Part shown: piece by piece, positions 57,535 to 64,000 of the stretch | How the letters are laid out: each line of letters starts with the position of its first letter | Position numbering within the stretch: the first letter of the stretch is position 1 | Source of the DNA: Alphaproteobacteria bacterium | Lineage (GTDB): Bacteria > Pseudomonadota > Alphaproteobacteria > Reyranellales > Reyranellaceae | DNA: 64,000 nt | Direction: 5' to 3' | Assembly: GCA_019635875.1 (NCBI GenBank) | Contig: JAHBYP010000001.1 | Span: 310,001 to 374,000, forward strand | Notes under the pieces: generated by a model | Told to the model about the DNA's origin: nothing | Seen by the model: the letters and a program-made list of their open reading frames with translations, nothing else | Databases searched by the model: none | Position numbers and translations under genes: made by a program

Positions 57535-59147
57535 CAGTGCCGCTCCCGCGTCTCGGCGAAGCGCACGGCGGGGAAGCGCTCGCGGATGGTGTTGAGCTCC
57601 CAGGCGTTGCGCGCGAGGTAGACCGGTGCGCCATCGCGATCCTCGGCCATGGCGGCGCGCTGCGCCTCCATGAAGCGGTCGAGGTCGGCCTTGCTGTCGG
57701 CCGAGATCCAGCGCGCGGTCTCGAACGGCGCCTGCTCCAGCGCGATCTTCACCTGGTACTCGGTCTCGACGCGGGTCTGCAGCACGTCGAGCTGCAGGGC
57801 GCCGACCACGCCCACGATCCAGTCGCCGCCGATGACGCGGCGGAAGACCTGGGTGACGCCTTCTTCCGACAGGTCCTCCAGCGCACGACGGAGCTGCTTG
57901 GACTTCATCGGGTCCTCCAGCCGCACGCGGCGCAGCATCTCGGGCGCGAAGTTCGGGATGCCGGTGATGCGCAGCTCCTCGCCCTCGGTCAGCGTGTCGC
58001 CGACGCGCAACGTGCCATGGTTGGGCACGCCGATGATGTCGCCGGGCCATGCCTCGTCGACGATCTCGCGGTCGCGGGCAAAGAAAAGGATCGGGCTGCC
58101 GATGGTGATGCTCTTGCCGGTGCCGACCTGCTTGAGCTTCATGCCGCGCTGGAAGCGCCCGGCGCACAGCCGCATGAACGCCACCCGGTCGCGGTGGTTG
58201 GGGTCCATGTTGGCCTGCACCTTGAACACGAAGCCGGCGACCTTGCCTTCGGTCGGCTCGATCGGCCGCGGCGAGGCCGGCTGCGGCCGCGGCGAGGGCG
58301 CGTAGGCGGCCAGCGCGTCGAGGATCTCGCGCACGCCGAAATTGTTGTAGGCACTGCCGAAGAACACCGGGGTGAGATGGCCCTCGAGATAGGCCTGGCG
58401 GCTGAATTCGGGGTAGCCGGCGCGCACCAGCTCGACGTCCTCGACCAGCTTGGCATGCTGGTCGGCCGGCAGCGCGTTGGCCAATTCCGGATCGTCGACA
58501 CCGGTGTACTCGACGGCGTCGGCGACCTTCTCGCGCGCGGCGCTCGAGAACATCAGCATGCGATCGCGCACCACGTCGTAGGTGCCGCGGAAGGACTGGC
58601 CCGAGCCGACCGGCCAGCTCATCGGCGTGACGTCGAGCGCGAGCGTCGAGGCGATCTCGTCGAGCAGCTCGAACGGGTCCTTGCTCTCGCGGTCCATCTT
58701 GTTGACGAAGGTCAGGATCGGCACGTCGCGCAGGCGGCAGATCTCGAACAGCTTGCGGGTGCGCGCCTCGATGCCCTTGGCGGCGTCGATCACCATCACC
58801 GCCGAGTCGACGGCGGTCAGCGTGCGATAGGTGTCCTCGCTGAAATCCTCGTGGCCCGGCGTATCGAGCAGGTTGAAGATCGCGCCGCCGTACTCGAAGG
58901 TCATGACGGACGTCGTGACCGAGATGCCGCGCTGCTGCTCGATCTTCATCCAGTCCGAGCGCGCGCGCCTGGCCTCGCCGCGCGCCTTGACGGCGCCGGC
59001 GGCATGAATCGCGCCGCCGAACAGCAGCAGCTTCTCGGTCAGCGTGGTCTTGCCGGCGTCGGGGTGCGAGATGATCGCGAAGGTACGGCGGCGGGCGGCA
59101 GGGTGGCCGGCCGGCGCGGATTCGGGCTGGGTTTCGGCAAGGGACAT
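57534..59147 (-). CDS. prfC: Peptide chain release factor 3
   Basis: 537 residues. Translational GTPase: SHPDAGKTTLTEK (G1, 28-40), VMTFEYGGAIFNLLDTPGHEDFSED (G3), NKMDRESKDP (G4), then EF-Tu domain 2-like GKVAGFVFKVQANMDPNHRDR and the RF3 C-terminal domain. Recycles RF1/RF2. Confidence 0.95.
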   Translation of the reverse strand: MSLAETQPESAPAGHPAARRRTFAIISHPDAGKTTLTEKLLLFGGAIHAAGAVKARGEARRARSDWMKIEQQRGISVTTSVMTFEYGGAIFNLLDTPGHEDFSEDTYRTLTAVDSAVMVIDAAKGIEARTRKLFEICRLRDVPILTFVNKMDRESKDPFELLDEIASTLALDVTPMSWPVGSGQSFRGTYDVVRDRMLMFSSAAREKVADAVEYTGVDDPELANALPADQHAKLVEDVELVRAGYPEFSRQAYLEGHLTPVFFGSAYNNFGVREILDALAAYAPSPRPQPASPRPIEPTEGKVAGFVFKVQANMDPNHRDRVAFMRLCAGRFQRGMKLKQVGTGKSITIGSPILFFARDREIVDEAWPGDIIGVPNHGTLRVGDTLTEGEELRITGIPNFAPEMLRRVRLEDPMKSKQLRRALEDLSEEGVTQVFRRVIGGDWIVGVVGALQLDVLQTRVETEYQVKIALEQAPFETARWISADSKADLDRFMEAQRAAMAEDRDGAPVYLARNAWELNTIRERFPAVRFAETRERH

Positions 59148-59216
59148 GGGGTGCGCGGGGTAGCGCTTGCAGGGCCATCGGTCAAGTTCCCGCCGCCGGA
59201 AGCATGATTGCAGGGG

Positions 59217-59924
59217 CTATTCCGGCGATTGGTCCCGCGCGTCCAGTCGCGCCAGCACTGCCTCGGTGATGCGCTCGCAGCGTCGGCCGAGGAACGGGAA
59301 GGCATCGTGGACCGTCGAGGTGATCCTGTCGTTCAGCGCCGAGCGCAGCAGGCGGCGGGCGCGGAACAGCCGCGTCTTCACCGTCTCCTCGGGGATGCCC
59401 AGCGACTCAGCGGTCTCGGCCACGCTGCAGTCCTCGATCTCGCGCATCACGAACACGACGCGGAAGCCGTCCGGCAGGCCGTCGATCGCTGATTCGAGCA
59501 GATGCCTGATCTGCGTACGCGCCGCATCCTGTTCCGGCGTCATGCTCGTCTCGCCATGGGGAAACATGATTACGTCGGCTCCGCGTCCCTGCGCCGCCTC
59601 GATCTGCTCGACGCCGACAAGATTGCGGCGTTTGCGCAGCCGGCCATTGGCCTCGTTTATGACGATGCGGGTGAGCCAGGTCAGCAGGCTCGACTCGCCA
59701 CGAAACGTCTCGATGCCGACGAAGGCGCGCAGGTAGGACTCCTGAAGGATGTCCTCGGCGTCGGTCTCTTCGCGCGCGATGCTGCGGGCGATACGAAAGA
59801 GGCGCTGGTTGTGGCGCTGCATGATGGCGCGGAAGGCCTCGCGCTCGCCGGCGCGCGTTCGGCGCACCAGCTCGGCCTCCTCCATGTCTGTGTAGTCGAG
59901 GCGCCTTGCGTCGGGCACGGCCAT
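59217..59924 (-). CDS. ECF-type sigma factor
   Basis: 235 residues. Region 2 (EREAFRAIMQRHNQRLFRIARSIAREETDAED, YLRAFVGIETFRGES) and region 4 (LPDGFRVVFVMREIEDCSVAETAESLGIPEETVKTRLFRARR). Somewhat longer than the usual ECF because of a linker of about 35 residues. No anti-sigma gene is adjacent. Divergent neighbour is the ferritin-like gene. Confidence 0.88.
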   Translation of the reverse strand: MAVPDARRLDYTDMEEAELVRRTRAGEREAFRAIMQRHNQRLFRIARSIAREETDAEDILQESYLRAFVGIETFRGESSLLTWLTRIVINEANGRLRKRRNLVGVEQIEAAQGRGADVIMFPHGETSMTPEQDAARTQIRHLLESAIDGLPDGFRVVFVMREIEDCSVAETAESLGIPEETVKTRLFRARRLLRSALNDRITSTVHDAFPFLGRRCERITEAVLARLDARDQSPE

Positions 59925-60046
59925 ACCCTCCTTCCCGCAAACCTAACTCCATCTGATGCGCGAGCGACAGGAAGGTTCCCGCATCCTGATCAGGAACTTC
60001 CGCGGCGGCGATGCATCGAATAGGGCGGAACCAACGGAGGATCCGC

Positions 60047-60628
60047 ATGAAAGCTCTTCTCCACCGCGCCGTGCCGCGACGTATCCTGTTGACCGATGGC
60101 GGCAGAGTCCTGAGCGTTGCCGGGCTTACCGCGCTGGTCGGCGCCGGCGTCGCCGGCCGGTCGATCGCCCAACCCGCACCGGGCCAGGACGTCCAGCTGC
60201 TGAACACCGCCATCGCCCTCGAGCACGAGGGCATCGCTGCCTATACGATCGCCGCCGGCAGCGGCCTGCTGAAGCCCGAAATGGTGAAGATCGGCGCCGC
60301 CTTCCGTGGCCATCACGAGCGTCACCGTGACGAGCTGGTCAAGGCGGTGCAGGCGCTGGGCGGCAAGCCGATCGAGGCGAAGCCGGACAAGGAGTATGCG
60401 ATGCAACTCGACGTGGCCAAGCTGAAGAGCGAGGCGGATGTGCTGCGCCTGGCGCTCGGCCTGGAGCGCGGCGCGGCCAATGCCTATCTCGGCCTGATCC
60501 CGTCGCTGGGCACCAGCTACCACCAGATCGCCGGGCGCATGGCCGGCGACGAGGCCTTCCACGTCGCAATTCTCGGCCAAGCGCTGGGTGAGCCGATCCC
60601 GACGCAGGGCCTGATGTTCGGCGGCTGA
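60047..60628 (+). CDS. Exported ferritin-like domain protein
   Basis: 193 residues from ATG 60,047. N-terminal Tat-like signal (PRRILLTDGGRVLSVAG), then a four-helix domain with NTAIALEHEGIAAYTIAAG, HHERHRDELVKAVQAL and AGDEAFHVAILGQALG, the Ferritin_2 pattern of Glu/His ligands. It overlaps the cytochrome gene stop-to-start (TGATG), so they form one operon in which iron or redox chemistry may be coupled. Confidence 0.8.
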   Translation: MKALLHRAVPRRILLTDGGRVLSVAGLTALVGAGVAGRSIAQPAPGQDVQLLNTAIALEHEGIAAYTIAAGSGLLKPEMVKIGAAFRGHHERHRDELVKAVQALGGKPIEAKPDKEYAMQLDVAKLKSEADVLRLALGLERGAANAYLGLIPSLGTSYHQIAGRMAGDEAFHVAILGQALGEPIPTQGLMFGG

Positions 60629-61008
60629 TGAAACCGATTCTTGCGGCGGCAGGCGCGCTGTTTTTCCTGCTGGGGACCAGCTTGCCCGCCGCCGCCGAGG
60701 AGAGTGGCGATGCCGAGCGCGGCGCGACTCTCTACCACCAACGCTGCGTCGGCTGTCACTCGCTCGACGCCAATCGCGTCGGCCCGCAGCATCGCGGCGT
60801 ATACGGCCGGCAGCCCGCCAGCGTGGCGGACTACCAGTACAGTGCCGCCCTGCGTCGACTGAAGGACCCGTGGATCGACGAAACGCTGGATCGCTGGCTG
60901 GCCAATCCCACGGCGATGGCGCCCGGCACGGCGATGGGCTTTCGCGTCCCGCAGGTTCGGGATCGCGCGGACATCATCGCCTATCTGCGCTCGCTGACGG
61001 CCAGATGA
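60628..61008 (+). CDS. Small c-type cytochrome
   Basis: 126 residues. Signal peptide (ILAAAGALFFLLGTSLPAAA), heme motif CVGCH (Cys40, Cys43, His44), GPQHRGVYGRQPA of class I cytochromes c, and a GTAMGFRVP region with Met as the sixth ligand. Periplasmic electron carrier. Its end overlaps the histidine kinase gene's end on the other strand by 28 bases. Confidence 0.9.
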   Translation: MKPILAAAGALFFLLGTSLPAAAEESGDAERGATLYHQRCVGCHSLDANRVGPQHRGVYGRQPASVADYQYSAALRRLKDPWIDETLDRWLANPTAMAPGTAMGFRVPQVRDRADIIAYLRSLTAR

Positions 61009-62567
61009 ATGACGAACTCGGTGCTGGCGGCATCTCCCTTGAGCGCGATGTCCCCGCCATAGGCCGCGAGGTTGGCCCGGGCGATCGGCAGGCCCAGGCC
61101 GGTGCCGCCGGTCTCGCGAGCGGTGGTAAAGAAGCGGTCGAAGATGCGGTCGCGGTTGCCGGCCGAGATGCCCGGCCCGTCGTCGGCCACGCTCAGGCGG
61201 ACGCGGCCGCCCGTCACCGTCCAGCCGATGCGCACAGTAGCCTTGAGGCCGACATGCTGGCGCACGTTGTCGAGCAGCAGGGAAACGACCGAGGACAGGG
61301 TCTCGCCGTCGATCGCTGCCGTCGCCGGCGGGTCGCTCTCGACCTGGATGGTCATGCCGAGCTCGCGGTGCCGCGCGATCGTGCTCGCCAGCGCCGCGCT
61401 GATCTCGCAGCGGGCATCGACGCGCGGCGCCAGCGCATCGGCGTGGGCAAGATCGAGCAGGCGGCGGGTCAGCCGGTCGAGGCGCTCGACATCCTCGACC
61501 ATGTTGTCGAGGAAGCGCTGGCGGTCCTCGGCCGGCATCGCCTCGAGATCCTCGCGCAGCAATTCGAGCGCGCCCTTCATCGAGGCCAGCGGCGTCTTGA
61601 ACTCGTGGCCAACTTCGACGGTGAAGTCCCTGATGTAGTCGGCGCGGCGCTCCAGCGTGTCGGCCATGGTCTGCAGCGAGGCCGAGAGCTCGGCGACTTC
61701 GCGCGTGAAGCGATGCGGCAGCGGCGTCACCGCACCGCGCTCGCCGGACGCGACGCGGCGTGCCTGGGCGACCACGCGCGTCACCGGGCCGCTGACTGTG
61801 AACGCCATGAACGCCGCCATGCCGATGCCGGCAACCAGCATCAGCGCCAGCAGCGCCACAAGCTCGTAGCGCTTGCCGTGCAGCGCCTGGTCCAGGGTGC
61901 GCGGCGTGCGCAGCAGCAGGATCGCACCCAGCACGCGGCCGTCCTCGATCACGGGCACGGAGGCGAAGACCCGCACATTGGCGCCGCGGCTGATCGACAG
62001 CGGCGAGAGGAATTCCGGCTGCACCGGCGGGCGGCGGCGCATCACGGCGGTGGCGCGGCCCTCCAGCGCGCGCGCCACCTCGATCATGGCATCGAGGGCG
62101 CGACCCTCGTCCTCGCCGGTACTGCCGACCACGACGCCGCGATGGTCGAGGATCCGGATGCCGGCCAGGGTCTGGCGTTGCGCCTGCAGCAGCACCGGCT
62201 TGATGTCGCCGGCGACCCGGCGCGCCACCTCGTGCGGTGTGGCCTTGGGCATGTCGACGGTGACGACCTCCGGCAGGATAGGATCGTCGGCGAGATCGAG
62301 ATTGGCCTGAATCGGCTGCCACGGCCCGTCGGGCGGCGGCGCCTTGCTGTGCGGCATCGTCGAGAACGCGCCGTCCGGCGCGGCGCGCAGCCATTCGACG
62401 CGGTACATCGCGGCGATCAGCGCGGCCTGGCCCATCAGTTCCGACTCGGTCTGGCGGATCAGTGCGCTTTCGTAGAGCCGCAGCAGCCACACGCCGGTCA
62501 GGGGCAGGGCGAGGAGAACGAAGTTGGCGACCAGCAGCAGCGTGCGCAGCCGCGGCCGCCATTTCAT
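60981..62567 (-). CDS. Sensor histidine kinase
   Basis: 528 residues. First membrane segment at 8-29, a long periplasmic region, second segment at about 235-255 followed by HAMP (SGPVTRVVAQARRVASG), phospho-His in EVGHEFKTPLASMKGALE, then N box LLLDNVRQHVG and G1 DDGPGIS, and G2 GGTGLGLPIARAN. Partner of the response regulator, ATGA-overlapped; a CreC-like relation is suggested by the divergent CreD gene. Confidence 0.88.
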   Translation of the reverse strand: MKWRPRLRTLLLVANFVLLALPLTGVWLLRLYESALIRQTESELMGQAALIAAMYRVEWLRAAPDGAFSTMPHSKAPPPDGPWQPIQANLDLADDPILPEVVTVDMPKATPHEVARRVAGDIKPVLLQAQRQTLAGIRILDHRGVVVGSTGEDEGRALDAMIEVARALEGRATAVMRRRPPVQPEFLSPLSISRGANVRVFASVPVIEDGRVLGAILLLRTPRTLDQALHGKRYELVALLALMLVAGIGMAAFMAFTVSGPVTRVVAQARRVASGERGAVTPLPHRFTREVAELSASLQTMADTLERRADYIRDFTVEVGHEFKTPLASMKGALELLREDLEAMPAEDRQRFLDNMVEDVERLDRLTRRLLDLAHADALAPRVDARCEISAALASTIARHRELGMTIQVESDPPATAAIDGETLSSVVSLLLDNVRQHVGLKATVRIGWTVTGGRVRLSVADDGPGISAGNRDRIFDRFFTTARETGGTGLGLPIARANLAAYGGDIALKGDAASTEFVIHLAVSERR

Positions 62568-63271
62568 CGCGCGATCACCAGCTTGTAGCCGACGCCGTGC
62601 ACGGTCTCGATCGGTGCGCCGCCGGCGACGGCCAGCTTGGCGCGGATGCGCCGCACATGGCTGTCGATGGTGCGGTCGCTGACATAGCGCCGGTCATCGT
62701 AGGCGAGGTCCATCAGATTGTCGCGCGAGAACACCTTGCCCGGCCGCTCGGCCAGCGCCTTGAGCATGGCGAACTCGGTCGCCGTCAGGGTGAGCGCGGT
62801 GCCGTCCCAGCTCGCGACATGGGCGTCGAGATCGAGCGACAGGCCGCCGCGTGTCAGCACGCGATGCGGCGGCGGCTCGCTCTCGGCTGATGGCGCGGCG
62901 CCGTTCCCTTCGGCGCGTCGGCGCAGCACCGCCTTCACCCGCGCCACCAGCTCGCGCGGGCTGAACGGCTTGACGACGTAATCGTCGCCGCCGAGCTCGA
63001 GCCCGACGATGCGGTCGACCTCGCCGTCCTTCGACGACAGGAAGATCACCGGCACGGTGCTGCTGGCGCGCAGGCGGCGGCAGACCTCGACGCCGTCGAG
63101 CTCGGGCATCAGCACGTCGAGCACCACCAGGTCGGGCTTCTCCTTCTCGACACCTTCCAGCGCGGCGTTGCCATCGGCCGCCTCGCAGGTGCTGAAGCCT
63201 TCCTTGCGCAGGGCGAAGACCACCACGTCGCGGATGTGCCGGTCGTCGTCGACCACGAGGATGCGTGCCAT
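62564..63271 (-). CDS. OmpR-type response regulator
   Basis: 235 residues from ATG 63,271. Receiver domain with acidic pair DDD (8-10), phospho-acceptor LDVLMPELDG (Asp52) and Lys101 in VVKPFSPREL; winged-helix output with SDRTIDSHVRRIRAKL. Controls target genes with the kinase. CreB-like by context; the divergent CreD gene, 307 bases away, is the probable target. Confidence 0.9.
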   Translation of the reverse strand: MARILVVDDDRHIRDVVVFALRKEGFSTCEAADGNAALEGVEKEKPDLVVLDVLMPELDGVEVCRRLRASSTVPVIFLSSKDGEVDRIVGLELGGDDYVVKPFSPRELVARVKAVLRRRAEGNGAAPSAESEPPPHRVLTRGGLSLDLDAHVASWDGTALTLTATEFAMLKALAERPGKVFSRDNLMDLAYDDRRYVSDRTIDSHVRRIRAKLAVAGGAPIETVHGVGYKLVIAR

Positions 63272-63399
63272 CTGTGCAGGAAACACGCACATCGCGGCGA
63301 TGTCGAGGCGTCGAGGGGGGCTGCACCGGATTTGCACGGTCTTTCCGGCCATCGCGCACCACCGTGCCTCGCTCGCCGCCGATCGCGGGCGCAGCGTTT

Positions 63400-63555
63400 C
63401 CTTCTCCCGGCGAAGGCGGGGAGAGGGTGCCCATGGGGCGAATGAGGGGCTTCTCGGTGTTTCGACAACGACGACTGTTGTTGTTGCGCGAAGAAGCCCG
63501 TCATCCGCCTCGCTGCGCCCGGCGCCTTCTCCCTGCCTTCGCAGGGAGAATGGAA
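63400..63555. repeat. CCTTCTCCC-type palindromic repeats in the creD promoter region
   Basis: Two hairpins: CTTCTCCC...GGGGAGAGGG (about 63,410-63,428) and TTCTCCCTGC...GCAGGGAGAA (about 63,529-63,551), related to the CCCTCTCCCCG family at 40,713. They occupy the shared promoter region of the response regulator and creD. Confidence 0.6.
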
Positions 63556-63578
63556 CAGGCAGCAGGAGCAGCGCAGCC

Positions 63579-64000
63579 ATGACCGACAGGACCGCCGGCC
63601 CGACGGCCTCCACCGGCGACTTGCCGCGACCACTGCCGCCGCCCCAGGTGCGCACGACGCGCGAGATCATCGCGGCCTGGCCCAGCAGCGTGAAGCTTGG
63701 CCTGAAGATGACGCTGCTCGCCGCGCTGGCGCTGTGCTACGGCCTGCCGCTCGGTCTGATCGCCGACACGGTGAATGACCGGTCGCGGCTGCTGGCCTCG
63801 GCCCGCGCCGAGATCACCTCGTCCTGGGGTCATGCTCAGACCCTGCTCGGACCGCTGCTGCTCGTGCCCCACGATTCGGTGCGCGGTCGCGACGAGGCGC
63901 TGATCCTGCCCGACCAGCTCGGAATCGAGGTGGCATTGCAGCCGCAGATCCGTCACCGCGGCATGTTCGAGGCGGTGGTCTACACATCGGAGGTCAAGCT
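63579..64000 (+). CDS. creD: CreD-family inner membrane protein (3' truncated)
   Basis: From ATG 63,579 to the window end (140 residues visible). Basic N-terminus, one membrane segment (MTLLAALALCYGLPLGLIAD), then VNDRSRLLASARAEITSSWG and TLLGPLLLVP, matching the start of CreD. CreD is induced by the CreBC system and affects cell-envelope stress; the divergent kinase/regulator pair fits. Confidence 0.85.
   Translation, partial: MTDRTAGPTASTGDLPRPLPPPQVRTTREIIAAWPSSVKLGLKMTLLAALALCYGLPLGLIADTVNDRSRLLASARAEITSSWGHAQTLLGPLLLVPHDSVRGRDEALILPDQLGIEVALQPQIRHRGMFEAVVYTSEVK

Overview
The window is GC-rich alphaproteobacterial DNA. The split azlC/azlD locus, a single CoxL-like molybdoenzyme, a CreD-type protein with a divergent two-component pair, a Sco protein, an intracellular PHA depolymerase and the P4-type integrase at a tRNA gene all fit a Rhodospirillales/Hyphomicrobiales (for example Reyranella-like) soil or water bacterium. 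The genus is inference.

Layout. Positions 1-221 hold the 3' end of a gene that looks chromosomal. From about 300 to 32,101 lies a prophage read almost entirely leftward. It is bounded on the right by a tRNA-Arg(CCT) gene (32,102-32,174) whose 3' end abuts the integrase promoter. No left attachment repeat was found, so the left limit is soft. In transcription order, right to left, the prophage has: integrase; AlpA-like regulator; a TPR protein, VirD4/TraG-like ATPase, replication-relaxation protein and CCHC zinc-knuckle protein; a divergent promoter with a tRNA-like element and a small protein on the + strand; a short CHC2 primase; small early proteins; HNH proteins; small and large terminase; portal; scaffold; an N4-gp56-type major capsid protein with an apparent N-terminal frameshift; adaptor, decoration, fibre-like and coiled-coil proteins; M23 endolysin and holin-like proteins; then accessory genes. 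There is no recognisable tail tube, sheath or tape-measure set, so a short-tailed (podovirus-like) particle is the best reading. Cargo genes on the + strand (a secreted TPR protein and two small exported or membrane proteins) interrupt the structural region.

From 32.2 kb to the end is ordinary chromosome: LLM-type flavin monooxygenase, CoxL-like molybdoenzyme, CMD-family protein, quinone reductase, alpha/beta hydrolases, a class III cyclase, NUDIX hydrolase, glycosyltransferase, MBL hydrolase, beta-propeller proteins, CaiB-type CoA-transferase, DadA-type oxidase, flavin reductase, Sco, PhaZ, Rpe, a CGNR regulator, AzlC/AzlD, aquaporin, RidA-like, PrfC, an ECF sigma factor, ferritin-like plus cytochrome c, a histidine kinase/response regulator pair and divergent CreD. 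Two families of palindromic intergenic repeats (a TCATCCCGAGCG type and a CCCTCTCCCCG type) punctuate this part and are absent from the prophage, which independently supports the phage boundary.

Most notable: (i) a conjugation-like ATPase plus replication-relaxation gene pair inside a small prophage that has no visible replicative polymerase or helicase; (ii) a tRNA-shaped element with a 16-nt anticodon loop and an acceptor helix extended to 16 pairs; (iii) several prophage promoters sharing an extended -10 box (TGGTACRAT type) directly followed by a dyad over the predicted start of transcription; (iv) a one-base frameshift in the capsid gene; (v) a 304-bp multi-hairpin inverted-repeat element and a possible small RNA near the left end.
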